NCBI GenBank assembly: GCA_026398875.1 | Contig: JAPLSB010000019.1 | Coordinates: 62,001 to 126,000 of the forward strand | Reading direction: 5' to 3' | From: Gammaproteobacteria bacterium | Lineage (GTDB): Bacteria > Pseudomonadota > Gammaproteobacteria > Nevskiales > Nevskiaceae | DNA length: 64,000 bases | Shown: one piece after another, positions 16,816-25,509 of the stretch | How positions within the stretch are numbered: position 1 is the stretch's first letter | Layout: every line of letters starts with the position of its first letter | Position numbers and translations under genes: made by a program | Notes under the pieces: generated by a model | The model's input: the letters and a program-made list of their open reading frames with translations, nothing else | What the model was told of the DNA's origin: nothing | Databases searched by the model: none

Positions 16816-18138
16816 ATGCAAAGCATCGACCTGCTGGTCTTCCCGAAATGGCTGGTTCCGATCGAACCCGAAGGCGTGGCACTCGTCGAGCACGCCATGG
16901 CGATCCGCGATGGCCGCATCGTCGACATCCTGCCGGCGGCCTTCGCGCGCCAGACCTACAACGCACGCGACACGCTGGAACTGCCGGAGCACGCGGTGAT
17001 GCCCGGCCTCATCAACGGCCACACCCATTCGGCGATGGCGCTGATGCGCGGTCTGGCCGACGACCTGCCGCTGATGGACTGGCTCGGCAATCACATCTGG
17101 CCGGCCGAAGCGGCCGTGGTCAGCCGGGCGTTCTGCGTCGATGGCGTGCGCCTGGCCTGCGCCGAAATGATTCGCGGCGGCACGACCTGCTTCAACGACA
17201 TGTATTTCTTCCCGGACGCAACGGCCGAAGTCGCCGCAGCAGTCGGCATGCGAGCGACGATTGGCCTGCTGCTGATCGACTTCCCGACCGCCTGGGCGGC
17301 CGATGCCGACGAGTACATCCGCAAGGGCCTCGACGTTTACGAGCACCAGATCCGCCGCCAGCCGCTGCTGCGCGCGGCGTTCGCGCCGCACGCGCCATAC
17401 ACGGTGTCCGACGCGCCGTTGCTGAAGATCCGCGCGCTGGCCACCGAGATGGGCCTGCCGATCCACATGCACGTCCATGAGACTGCTGACGAGGTCGATC
17501 AGGCGCTGGCCAGCCCGGACGGCCGCCGGCCGCTGGCGCGGCTCGCCGCGCTCGACCTGCTTGGCCCCGATTTCATTGCCGTGCACATGACCCAGCTCAG
17601 TGACGAGGAGATCGCAGAATGCGGTCGGCTCGGCCTGACCATCGCCCACTGCCCGGAATCGAACCTGAAGCTGGCCAGCGGCATCGCGCCGATCGCCAGG
17701 CTCATCGCCGCCGGAGCCAACGTGATGGTCGGCACCGATGGAGCCGCCAGCAACAACGATCTCGACATGCTCGCCGAGCTGCGCACGGCCGCGCTCCTGG
17801 CCAAGGGCAGCTCCGGCGATCCGCGTGCCGTGCCGGCGGCCACGGCACTGAAGCTGGCGACGCTGAACGGCGCGAAGGCGCTCGGCCTCGATGCCGAAAT
17901 CGGCTCGCTTACGATCGGCAAGTCCGCCGACTTCATCGCGATCGACCTGTCGCACGCCTCGACGACACCGGTCTACGACGTGGTGTCGACGCTCGCCTAC
18001 GCCGTTGGCCGCGATCAGGTCAGCGATGTCTTCGTTGCCGGTCGCGCGCTGATGCGCAACCGGCAGCTGCTGACGCTGGACGAGCCGGCAATTCTGGCGA
18101 AGGCGGCGGAGTGGCGGGAGCGGATCGCCAATCGCTGA
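16816..18138 (+). CDS. mtaD: 5'-methylthioadenosine / S-adenosylhomocysteine deaminase
   Basis: A 440-residue amidohydrolase of the TRZ/ATZ group that deaminates MTA and/or SAH. Metal ligands: HTH in GLINGHTHSAMAL near residue 68, His in HMHVHETADEV near 220, and Asp in MVGTDGAASNNDLDML near 305; the substrate His is in AHCPESNLKLASG. Start chosen at the ATG at 16816 (MQSIDLLVFPKW), because family similarity begins there; the reading frame is open further upstream through the repeats. It is divergent from mtnA, which fits the deaminase-dependent methionine salvage route described for Pseudomonas aeruginosa. Confidence 0.9.
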   Translation: MQSIDLLVFPKWLVPIEPEGVALVEHAMAIRDGRIVDILPAAFARQTYNARDTLELPEHAVMPGLINGHTHSAMALMRGLADDLPLMDWLGNHIWPAEAAVVSRAFCVDGVRLACAEMIRGGTTCFNDMYFFPDATAEVAAAVGMRATIGLLLIDFPTAWAADADEYIRKGLDVYEHQIRRQPLLRAAFAPHAPYTVSDAPLLKIRALATEMGLPIHMHVHETADEVDQALASPDGRRPLARLAALDLLGPDFIAVHMTQLSDEEIAECGRLGLTIAHCPESNLKLASGIAPIARLIAAGANVMVGTDGAASNNDLDMLAELRTAALLAKGSSGDPRAVPAATALKLATLNGAKALGLDAEIGSLTIGKSADFIAIDLSHASTTPVYDVVSTLAYAVGRDQVSDVFVAGRALMRNRQLLTLDEPAILAKAAEWRERIANR

Positions 18139-18162
18139 CGGCCAGAACCGGCGCCGTCCGCG

Positions 18163-19692
18163 TCAGCGCCGCCGCTTGCCTCGCGCGGCCTGCGGCACCG
18201 TCACCGCCTGCTCGTAGGCGTGCGCGGCGCGGTAGATCGTCGCTTCGTCCCAGTGCTTGCCGATCAGCATCAGGCCGATCGGCAGACCGTTGCTGCTGCC
18301 GCAGGGGATCGAGATCGCCGGATGACCGCTGGCGTCGAACGGCGCGGTGTTGGCGATCATCTCGAAGCCGCGAGCGCAGCTTTCGGCAGGGCCGCAATCG
18401 GCTGGCGGCAGTTTTTGCGCCTTCATCGGCGTCGTCGGCATCAGCAGCAGATCGAACTGCGACAGCGCGTCGTCATATGCAGCGCGCAGCTGGCGGTTGA
18501 GGTTCTGGGCCTTGGCGTAGTGATGACCGCGATACTTCTTCAGCACGTGGTGGCCGAACAGCAGGGTCACTTTCACGGTGTCCGACAGCTCGTCGGCGCG
18601 CTGCCGCCAGGCATCGTGAGCGCGCTGCAGGCTGGTCACGTACAGGCCCTTCCAGTTAAAGCCGAAGCCGTTGCCGTGCATCATCTGGGTGGTCGCACCC
18701 TCGTGGGCGATCACCGACCAGATGATCATGCCGACCGTGTGCATCGGGATCGACACCTCCTCGACCACCGCACCGAGCTTGGCGAACTGGGCGGCCGCCC
18801 GGCGCACCGCGGCGTCGACATCGGCTTCGGAATTGGCGTGGCCAAAGCCTTCGCGAACCACGCCGATGCGCATGCCCTTCACCGACTGGTCCAGCGCGCC
18901 CAGGTAATCGCCCCGGCGGACATCGACCTGGCGGGCATCAAGCCCATCGCTGCCGGCGATCACATCGAGCAGCAGCGCGTTGTCGGCAACGTTCGCGGTC
19001 ATCGGCCCGATATGGTCGAGCGTGGCCTCGATCGCCATGATCCCGGTGTACGGCACCAGGCCATGGGTCGCCTTCATGCCAACGATGCCGCACCACGACG
19101 CCGGCATGCGGATCGAGCCGCCCTGGTCGCTGCCGATCGCCATGTCGACCTCGCCGGTGGCAACCAGCACTGCGCTGCCCGATGACGAGCCGCCGGACGA
19201 ATAGCCCGGCTTGTGCGGATTGATCACCGGCCCAAGTGCGCCGGTATGGCTGCCGCCGGAGAAGCAGAAGAATTCGCAGTGCGACTTGCCGAGCACGGTG
19301 CCGCCGGCATCGAGAATCCGCGTCACCAGCGTCGCGTCGACGTCCGGAACATAGCCCTGCAGGGTCGACGCACCATTCATCATCGGCACGCCGGCCACGC
19401 AGATGTTGTCCTTGATCGCGAAGGTCTTGCCTTTCAGGCGCCCGCCGGCAGCCCCTTCGATACGGCTCTTCACGTACCAGGCGTTGTACGGGTTTTCAGC
19501 GGCCGGCGGCTGATGGCCCGGCGTGCGCGGGTACTTCACGATCGGCAGTTCGTCCGGCATGTCCTCCAGCGCCGTGTACGCCGCGACCGTGCCGTCCATC
19601 AGCCCCAGAAAACTGTCGATTTCTTCAGCGGACAGGTGCATGCCGAGATCGCGAGCGACCTCGGCCATTTCATCGTGAGTGGGCTTCTTCAT
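18163..19692 (-). CDS. Amidase (amidase signature family), probably for nitrile-derived amides
   Basis: A 509-residue amidase-signature enzyme with the Ser-cisSer-Lys triad: Lys in KTFAIKDNICVAG (about residue 100), and the Ser-rich stretch GYSSGGSSSGSAV followed by GSDQGGSIRMPASWCGIVG. It hydrolyses amides to acid plus ammonia. The gene is divergent from nitrile hydratase (157 bp apart), the classical pairing that turns a nitrile to an amide and then to an acid. The start is the ATG at 19692 (MKKPTHDEMAEVARD); upstream in-frame starts would run into the shared promoter region. Confidence 0.9.
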   Translation of the reverse strand: MKKPTHDEMAEVARDLGMHLSAEEIDSFLGLMDGTVAAYTALEDMPDELPIVKYPRTPGHQPPAAENPYNAWYVKSRIEGAAGGRLKGKTFAIKDNICVAGVPMMNGASTLQGYVPDVDATLVTRILDAGGTVLGKSHCEFFCFSGGSHTGALGPVINPHKPGYSSGGSSSGSAVLVATGEVDMAIGSDQGGSIRMPASWCGIVGMKATHGLVPYTGIMAIEATLDHIGPMTANVADNALLLDVIAGSDGLDARQVDVRRGDYLGALDQSVKGMRIGVVREGFGHANSEADVDAAVRRAAAQFAKLGAVVEEVSIPMHTVGMIIWSVIAHEGATTQMMHGNGFGFNWKGLYVTSLQRAHDAWRQRADELSDTVKVTLLFGHHVLKKYRGHHYAKAQNLNRQLRAAYDDALSQFDLLLMPTTPMKAQKLPPADCGPAESCARGFEMIANTAPFDASGHPAISIPCGSSNGLPIGLMLIGKHWDEATIYRAAHAYEQAVTVPQAARGKRRR

Positions 19693-19849
19693 GGCGCAGA
19701 CAGCTCCGGCAATGTGGGCGAAGAACGGGTTATTCGACGAAGACTCCGCTCTGCATCGAAGTGCCGGCAAGCGCGTGCCGTCCCCCGATTGACGCCCCTG
19801 GGAGCCGGGGATAGCGTCGATGACATCTCTTCCGCCTGCCGACACCGCC

Positions 19850-20476
19850 ATGTCCCACGATCACGACCATGCGCACGGCCACGATGCGCCGCTTCCCGAG
19901 GTGGTACTGCGCGTCAAGGCGCTCGAAGCGCTGCTGACCGAAAAGGGGCTGGTCGACAGCGCCGCGCTCGATGCCATCGTCGACACCTACGAAAAGAAGA
20001 TCGGCCTGCGCAATGGCGCGCAGGTGGTGGCGCGTGCCTGGACCGATCCAGCCTACAAGGCAAGGCTGCTCGCCGATGGCAGCAAGGCAATCGCCGAGCT
20101 GGGCTATTCCGGCGTGCAGGGCGAAGACATGGTGGTCGTCGAAAACACTGCCAGCGTGCACAACATGGTGGTCTGCACGCTGTGCAGCTGCTATCCGTGG
20201 CCGACGCTCGGCTTGCCGCCGGTCTGGTACAAGTCGGCACCGTATCGCTCGCGCGCCGTGATCGACCCCAGAGGCGTGCTGAAGGAGTTCGGCGTGGACA
20301 TCCCGGCCGACAAGGAAGTGCGGGTCTGGGACTCCAATGCGGAGCTGCGCTACTTCGTGCTGCCGGAACGACCAGCCGGCAGCGAAGGCCTCAGCGAAGC
20401 GGAACTGATCGAGCTGGTCACTCGCGATTCGATGATCGGCACCGGGCTGCCGAAGCCGGTAGGAGCCGCAGCATGA
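19850..20476 (+). CDS. nthA: Nitrile hydratase alpha subunit, cobalt type
   Basis: A 208-residue metal subunit that hydrates nitriles to amides. The metal claw is VCTLCSC with Cys109, Cys112 and Cys114; Thr rather than Ser after the first Cys is the mark of cobalt enzymes. In the family the last two Cys are oxidised to sulfinic and sulfenic acids. The N-terminus is His/Asp-rich ([12 protein letters not shown]), common in this family. I chose ATG 19850 for that reason over an in-frame ATG at 19820. The TGA overlaps the next ATG (20473-20476). The cobalt transporter at the end of the operon supports the metal call. Confidence 0.93.
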   Translation: MSHDHDHAHGHDAPLPEVVLRVKALEALLTEKGLVDSAALDAIVDTYEKKIGLRNGAQVVARAWTDPAYKARLLADGSKAIAELGYSGVQGEDMVVVENTASVHNMVVCTLCSCYPWPTLGLPPVWYKSAPYRSRAVIDPRGVLKEFGVDIPADKEVRVWDSNAELRYFVLPERPAGSEGLSEAELIELVTRDSMIGTGLPKPVGAAA

Positions 20477-20796
20477 ACGGCGTCCACGACATGGGCGGTC
20501 TGCAGGGCTTCGGGCCGATCGATCGCGAAGCGCAGGAGCCGGTGTTTCACGCCGACTGGGAGAAGCGCGTGTTCGCGCTGTTCTTCGGCGGCTTTGCTGG
20601 CGGCTTCTACAACATCGACATGTTCCGCGCCGAGATCGAGCGCATGCCGGGCCACGAATACCTGCGCTCCTCGTACTACGAACACTGGCTGCATGCCATC
20701 GAAGCGCTGCTGATTCAGGGCGGCGCCGTGACCCACGCCGAGCTGCAGGCCCGGATCGCCGAACTGCAGGCCGCTGGCCGCAAGGAGCCGCACTGA
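20473..20796 (+). CDS. Nitrile hydratase beta subunit, N-terminal half as a separate protein
   Basis: A 107-residue protein beginning [15 protein letters not shown], the hallmark start of nitrile hydratase beta subunits, and containing the helical [20 protein letters not shown] segment. It stops after the helical domain, where a normal beta subunit of about 220 residues continues into a beta-barrel. That second domain is the next ORF in a different frame, with TGA and ATG sharing one base (TGATG, 20794-20798). The stop and restart fall in the linker between domains, and the second ORF has its own start, so this looks like a functional gene split, not decay. Similar three-subunit organisation is known in toyocamycin nitrile hydratase and thiocyanate hydrolase. 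Confidence 0.88.
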   Translation: MNGVHDMGGLQGFGPIDREAQEPVFHADWEKRVFALFFGGFAGGFYNIDMFRAEIERMPGHEYLRSSYYEHWLHAIEALLIQGGAVTHAELQARIAELQAAGRKEPH

Positions 20797-21149
20797 TGCC
20801 CGCACTGCCGCTGGAAATGGTTGCACCGCTGCTTGCCACTGGCGCCTCGACGCGCATGCCGAATACCGAGCCGGCCCGCTTCAAGCCCGGAGATGCGGTG
20901 ATCGCCCGGAACATCCATCCGGTCAATCACACGCGGCTGCCGCGCTACGTGCGCGGCAAGCGCGGCACGGTACGGGCCGACAACGGCACGTTCTCGTTCA
21001 ACGACACCGTGGCCCACGGTCTCGGCCACCAGCCGCAGCATGTCTACAGCGTGCGCTTCAGCGCGCAGGAGCTCTGGGGACCGGACGCCTCGCCGCTCGA
21101 CTCGGTCTACATCGACCTGTTCGACCGCTATCTCGACCCCGCCCCATGA
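20796..21149 (+). CDS. Nitrile hydratase beta subunit, C-terminal half as a separate protein
   Basis: A 117-residue protein equal to the C-terminal SH3-like barrel of nitrile hydratase beta: FKPGDAVIARNIHPVNHTRLP, YVRGKRGTV with the conserved Arg, and HVYSVRFSAQELWGPDA. It begins with about 20 linker-like residues. The ATG overlaps the stop of the N-terminal half by one base, and its own stop overlaps the accessory gene (ATGA 21146-21149), so all subunits are translationally coupled. Confidence 0.88.
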   Translation: MPALPLEMVAPLLATGASTRMPNTEPARFKPGDAVIARNIHPVNHTRLPRYVRGKRGTVRADNGTFSFNDTVAHGLGHQPQHVYSVRFSAQELWGPDASPLDSVYIDLFDRYLDPAP

Positions 21150-21520
21150 GCCTTCACCTCGCGCCTGCCCTGCCCGCCGACCTGCCGGCGATTCCTGCCG
21201 ATGCCGACGGCCCGGTGTTCCGCGAGCCCTGGGAAGCGCAGATCTTCGCGCTGGTGATCCGCAGCCATCAGCGCGGCGCGTTCACCTGGAGCGAATGGGC
21301 GGAAACCTTGGGCGCAACGATCAAGGCCGCGCACGCGAGTGGCGACGCCGATCTCGGCGACACCTACTACCAGCACTGGGTCGACAGCCTTGAAACACTG
21401 CTGATCGCCAAAGGCTTGACCGATCCCGATGCGCTGCACGCGCTCGAACACGAAATCGCCGAACGCCCGACCGGCCGCCACACCCATGTGGCCCGGCGCG
21501 TGCCGGTGATCGTTTGCTGA
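21146..21520 (+). CDS. Nitrile hydratase accessory (metallochaperone-like) protein
   Basis: A 124-residue homologue of the small activator proteins encoded after nitrile hydratase beta genes (P14K/NhlE type), which help insert cobalt and oxidise the Cys ligands by subunit exchange. The segment FREPWEAQIFALVIRSHQRG, TWSEWAETLG and DTYYQHWVDSLETLL resembles the N-terminal half of the beta subunit, as usual in this family. It ends in a Cys. The stop overlaps the TTG start of the cobalt transporter. Confidence 0.85.
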   Translation: MSLHLAPALPADLPAIPADADGPVFREPWEAQIFALVIRSHQRGAFTWSEWAETLGATIKAAHASGDADLGDTYYQHWVDSLETLLIAKGLTDPDALHALEHEIAERPTGRHTHVARRVPVIVC

Positions 21521-22566
21521 AGGCGGTCTTCAGCGACGCCTCCGACGGCCAGCGCTACAAGCTGGCAGCGCTGTTCGCGCTGTTGATCGGCCTGAACATC
21601 GCGGTCTGGGCGCTCAGCCTCGCGGTGTTCGGCGACAGTCCGGCGCTGCTCGGCACCGCTGTGCTCGCCTACGTGTTCGGGCTGCGCCATGCCGTTGATG
21701 CCGACCACATCGCGGCGATCGACAACGTGGTCCGCAAGCTGATGCAGGAAGGCAAGCGGCCGCTGACCGTCGGCTTCTGGTTCTCGATCGGCCATTCGTC
21801 GCTGATCGTCATCGCCGTCGGCATCATCGTGCTGGCGGCATCGGCAATGCAGCAGCGCATGGACGGCTATCGCGAGATTGGTGGCCTGATTTCCACCTGT
21901 GTCTCCGGCTTCTTCCTGCTGCTGATCGCAGTGACCAATCTGGTGATCCTGAAAGGCGTCTGGGCTGGCTTTCAAAGAGTCCGCGCCGGGCTGCCGGTCA
22001 GCGATGACGATCTTGATCTGCTGCTCGCCGCCCGCGGTCTGCTGGCTCGGCTGTTCCGGCCGCTGTTCCGGCTGGTCAGCAAGAGCTGGCACATGGCGAC
22101 GATCGGCTTCCTGTTCGGGCTTGGCTTCGACACCGCCACCGAAATCGCGCTGTTCGGCATTGCCGCCACCCATGCCAGCGATGGCATTCCGCTGTGGTCG
22201 GCGATGCTGTTTCCGGCGCTGTTCACGGCCGGCATGGTGCTGATCGATACCGCCGACAGCGTGCTGATGGTCGGCGCCTACGGCTGGGCCTTCGATCACC
22301 CGGTGCGCAAGCTTTGGTACAACCTGACGATCACCAGCGTTTCGATCATCGTCGCCGTGGTCATCGGCGGCATCGAGGTGCTGGGCCTGCTGGCGCGCAA
22401 GCTCGAAGGCGATGGCCGCGTGGCGGCACTGATCGATCAGCTCGACGCCGGTCTGGAGAACGTCGGCTACATCGTCATCGGTGTGTTCGTCGTCAGCTGG
22501 CTGCTGTCGGCAGCGATCTATCGCTGGAAGCGCTACGACGATCTGCCGGTTCGCCGCGCTGTCTGA
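21514..22566 (+). CDS. nhlF: NiCoT-family nickel/cobalt permease
   Basis: A 350-residue inner-membrane metal importer of the NiCoT family with eight or so membrane segments. The signature RHAVDADHIAAIDN (His-x4-Asp-His) in segment 2 is present, as are GFWFSIGHSSLIV and LGFDTATEIAL. In nitrile hydratase operons the homologue NhlF supplies cobalt. The start is TTG at 21514, embedded in the preceding gene's stop (TTGCTGA); no closer in-frame ATG precedes the first membrane segment. Confidence 0.92.
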   Translation: MLKAVFSDASDGQRYKLAALFALLIGLNIAVWALSLAVFGDSPALLGTAVLAYVFGLRHAVDADHIAAIDNVVRKLMQEGKRPLTVGFWFSIGHSSLIVIAVGIIVLAASAMQQRMDGYREIGGLISTCVSGFFLLLIAVTNLVILKGVWAGFQRVRAGLPVSDDDLDLLLAARGLLARLFRPLFRLVSKSWHMATIGFLFGLGFDTATEIALFGIAATHASDGIPLWSAMLFPALFTAGMVLIDTADSVLMVGAYGWAFDHPVRKLWYNLTITSVSIIVAVVIGGIEVLGLLARKLEGDGRVAALIDQLDAGLENVGYIVIGVFVVSWLLSAAIYRWKRYDDLPVRRAV

Positions 22567-22583
22567 CGACAGATAGCGGGCAC

Positions 22584-22616
22584 AAAAAAGCCGCAGATCC
22601 AGAAATGGAGCGCGGC
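22584..22616 (-). terminator. Terminator downstream of tRNA-Ala
   Basis: On the minus strand: GCCGC stem, inner TCCA/TGGA helix, GCGGC, then TTTTTT. It lies 15 bp after the tRNA 3' end and also faces the end of the cobalt transporter. Confidence 0.7.
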
Positions 22617-22631
22617 CTATTCGTTGTCGAT

Positions 22632-22707
22632 TGGTGGAGCGGAGGAGGATCGAACTCCCGACCTCTGCATTGCGAACGCAGCGCTCTCCCAGCTGAGCTA
22701 CCGCCCC
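22632..22707 (-). tRNA. tRNA-Ala (anticodon CGC)
   Basis: A complete 76-nt cloverleaf beginning GGGGCGGTAGCTCAGCTGGG, with encoded CCA at the 3' end. The anticodon loop is TTCGCAA, giving anticodon CGC for codon GCG. The acceptor stem contains the G3-U70 wobble pair that identifies alanine tRNAs. GTTCGATCC forms the T loop. Confidence 0.95.
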
Positions 22708-22897
22708 ACACGACGGCGCGCAGTCTACCAACATTGCATCGCTGCGGGTGAACATTTTTGACCTCGCGATGCGCAGCCGACCGAAGCCGCTTCCAGCCGA
22801 CGAAGGGCGGCCGCCGAATGGACCTGTGGCTGGCGCGCGCGGAGCCGGCTCGACCATCATGCGCCGAGACACTTTCACCTCATCGGAGCGGCATTCC

Positions 22898-25159
22898 ATG
22901 CAGCGCATACCCTCTTCCCGGCTACGCCGGCTCGCGCTGCTGGCAGCGCTGGCCATGCCGGCGGCCCAGGCCATCGGCCCGGCTCATCGCAGCGATGCCA
23001 GCGGCAGTGACGACAGGACCGGCTACCTGCCGTATCGCGCCGGCGAGCTGATCGTGAAGTACCGGGCGACATCCAGTGCCGCCGCGCTGTCGGCGCTGAA
23101 GGCGCAACACGGCCTGAAGCGCATGGAATCGCTGTTCGACGGCCGCTATGAACGCTTGCAGCTGCCGTCGGCGATCGACGTGCCGGGCGCCGTGGCCATG
23201 CTGGCCAGCGATGCGCGCGTCGAGTACGCCGAGCCGAACTTCGTGCGCCGCGGGCATGCCGCGATCCCCAATGATCCGGAGTTCGGCAACCAGTGGGGCC
23301 TGCGCAACACCGGGCAAGCGAATTTCGTCAGCAACGGTCCGTCCGGAATACCGATGGCCGATCTCAATGCGGCCAACGCCTGGGATGCCGACGGCAACGG
23401 CACGGCCGATCGCAGCGGCCGTGGCAACGTCACCATCGCGATCATCGACGACGCCTTCGAGACCGGGCATGTCGATCTGGCCGCCAACATGGTTCCGGGC
23501 TACGACTTCGTCGACAACGACACCGACCCGCGACCGCCCAGCAGCAGCAAGGCGCACGGCACTGCCGTGGCCGGCGCAGCGGCCGCCGTGGGCAACAACG
23601 GCATCGGGGTGGCCGGTGCCGCCTGGAACGAAAAGATCATGCCGCTGCGCTTCAACTTCGATGTTGCCAGCCAGCTGCGCGCCTTCGAGTACGCCCGGCT
23701 CAACGGCGCGAAGATCGTCAACGCCAGCTACGGCGGCCCGGGCTACTCGCGCGCCGAGTTCGATGCCATCACCGCGCTCGACGCCGCCGGCGTGCTGTTC
23801 GTGACCTCGGCCGGCAACCAGGATTCCAATCTCGATTTCTCCGGCGCCACCTATCCGGCGAACTATCGGGTGCCGAACGTGCTGGCCGTGGCGGCAACCA
23901 ATCGGCAGGACGGCATCGCCAGCTTTTCGACCTACGGACCGGTGACCGTGCCGCTGGCGGCACCCGGACTGCAGATCGTCACGACAACCTTGAACAACCG
24001 CTACACCACCGGCGGCATCAACGGCACCTCGTTTTCCGCACCCTATGTGTCCGGTATCGCCGCGCTGATCCGCGACTACATCCCGACGGCGTCGGTGCGC
24101 GACGTCAAGGCTCGACTGATCAACGCCGGCGAGCCCGGGCTTGACCCCGACAACCGCGCCGCCGCGCGGACCGCCAGTGGACGCCTGAACGCGGCCCGGG
24201 CGCTGAATCTGACCGCGGGCCCGTCGCTGGTGATCAAGCCCGTGCAGACCAGCAGCTACGACCTGCGCTTCAGCAGCGGCACGGTGACGGTGCCGGTATT
24301 CGAGCCGGTGGTGGTCGAGGACGGCGGCAACGGCCGGCTCGATCCGGGCGAGAACGCGACGATCCGGATCGCGCTCGAGAACCTGTGGCTGGACGCCACC
24401 AATGTTCGCGCAACACTCAGCGCCAATGCCGACGTGACGGTCGGTGTCGGCAGCGTCGCGCTCGGCAACATCGCCCGCGGTGCCGTGCAGAACGGAAGCT
24501 TCCCGGTCACCGTGCCGGCTTCGCTGAGCGGCTATCAGCAGATTGCGTTCACGCTGAGCATCAGCGCCGATGGCGGTTACTCGGCGACGCGCCGGTTCCT
24601 GCTTGACGTCGGCCGGCTCAGTGATCGGCAGACGGTGACGCAGCGCTTCGGCAGCGGCCTCTACGACGAATTCCATACCTGGGTCTTCGATGCCGCGAGC
24701 CTGCCCGCCGGGCGCAATCGGCTGCGCTTCGAATCGACTGGCGCCAACGACATCGACATCTTCGTGCGCTACGCGCAACCGGCGCAGTACAGCGTCGATC
24801 TCGATCCCGATGTCGAACTGTCCGAAGGAAGTCCGGAGCCGTTCTACTTCGTCAACGTGCCCGAGGCACAGCGCGGCGACCGCGTGCGCAACGGCAATGA
24901 AACGGTGCTGATCGACAACCCGCAGACCGGCAGCTACTACGTGACCGTGATCAATTACGACCGCACCGATGGCGCCACGTACACGCTGCGCGCGAGTGTC
25001 GAGACCTCGGTGACCGGGCCGGATGACGGCGGCGGCGCGCTGTCGCCGACGCTGCTGGCACTGCTGCTGGGCGGCCTGCTGGCACGCACGGCGGCACCGC
25101 GTCTGGTCCGTCGCACCGGCGCTTGTCGGCAGGGACTTCCCGGCCCCGCGAAAGCCTGA
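22898..25159 (+). CDS. Secreted subtilisin-like serine protease with C-terminal sorting tail
   Basis: A 753-residue S8 peptidase. Order: signal peptide ending near MPAAQA; an inhibitor-like propeptide (GELIVKYR to VEYAEPNF, about residues 45-125); catalytic domain with Asp in IAIIDDAFETGHVDL, His in KAHGTAVAG and Ser in GTSFSAPYVSG; a beta-rich linker; a PPC-like domain with DIDIFVRYAQ and GSYYVTVINY; then DDGGGALSPTLLALLLGG and an Arg-rich end. The end resembles a GlyGly-CTERM tail cut by rhombosortase. IIDDAFE is closer to the kexin group than to subtilisin. ATG 22898 has GGAG nine bases upstream; an in-frame GTG at 22748 is less likely. Confidence 0.88.
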   Translation: MQRIPSSRLRRLALLAALAMPAAQAIGPAHRSDASGSDDRTGYLPYRAGELIVKYRATSSAAALSALKAQHGLKRMESLFDGRYERLQLPSAIDVPGAVAMLASDARVEYAEPNFVRRGHAAIPNDPEFGNQWGLRNTGQANFVSNGPSGIPMADLNAANAWDADGNGTADRSGRGNVTIAIIDDAFETGHVDLAANMVPGYDFVDNDTDPRPPSSSKAHGTAVAGAAAAVGNNGIGVAGAAWNEKIMPLRFNFDVASQLRAFEYARLNGAKIVNASYGGPGYSRAEFDAITALDAAGVLFVTSAGNQDSNLDFSGATYPANYRVPNVLAVAATNRQDGIASFSTYGPVTVPLAAPGLQIVTTTLNNRYTTGGINGTSFSAPYVSGIAALIRDYIPTASVRDVKARLINAGEPGLDPDNRAAARTASGRLNAARALNLTAGPSLVIKPVQTSSYDLRFSSGTVTVPVFEPVVVEDGGNGRLDPGENATIRIALENLWLDATNVRATLSANADVTVGVGSVALGNIARGAVQNGSFPVTVPASLSGYQQIAFTLSISADGGYSATRRFLLDVGRLSDRQTVTQRFGSGLYDEFHTWVFDAASLPAGRNRLRFESTGANDIDIFVRYAQPAQYSVDLDPDVELSEGSPEPFYFVNVPEAQRGDRVRNGNETVLIDNPQTGSYYVTVINYDRTDGATYTLRASVETSVTGPDDGGGALSPTLLALLLGGLLARTAAPRLVRRTGACRQGLPGPAKA

Positions 25160-25220
25160 TAAAACGCGCGCCATCAGGGGTCGACGACCCGTCACACCAT
25201 CGACTGGAGCACCCGCAGGC

Positions 25221-25466
25221 ATGGCAGGAAGACCGGGCAAGAAAGCACAGCCGCCGCCCAAGCCGTTCGACGAATTTGCCGATGAAACCGACGGCTTCGA
25301 CGACGATGCGCCGGCGGTCGATCCCAAGGCTGTCGCGGTTGCCAGCGCGCGCCGCGACTGGCGCGATGTCGAAAAGTTTCGCGAGGAGCGCGAGCTGCGC
25401 AAGCTGATCGGCGAAGACTTCGACGATCCGTTCGCCGAGCGCCCGACGCGCCGCCCGGGCAACTGA
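25221..25466 (+). CDS. Small acidic PA3496-like protein
   Basis: An 81-residue, highly charged protein. A Lys/Pro-rich start is followed by an acidic centre and the motif ARRDWRDVEKFREERELRKL, then EDFDDPF. The RR-x-VE-x-REERELRK-L helix resembles the PA3496-type proteins annotated as putative envelope integrity proteins; I hold this with moderate confidence. ATG 25221. No signal peptide or membrane segment. Convergent with orn. Confidence 0.6.
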   Translation: MAGRPGKKAQPPPKPFDEFADETDGFDDDAPAVDPKAVAVASARRDWRDVEKFREERELRKLIGEDFDDPFAERPTRRPGN

Positions 25467-25477
25467 TCGCGACACCA

Positions 25478-25502
25478 GCCGATGCCCGCAGCGGGCATCG
25501 GC
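25478..25502. terminator. Hairpin between convergent genes
   Basis: GCCGATGCCCG, loop CAG, CGGGCATCGGC: a perfect 11-bp stem between the PA3496-like gene and orn. No long T-run on either side, but placement suits a bidirectional terminator. Confidence 0.6.
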
Positions 25503-25509
25503 CGGTCGT

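Noticed and set aside
20790-20800. Frameshift error splitting the nitrile hydratase beta gene
   Set aside because: Not excluded, but less likely: the break has a clean TGATG overlap, both parts have start and stop signals, and it lies in the interdomain linker. Kept as a check in the findings.
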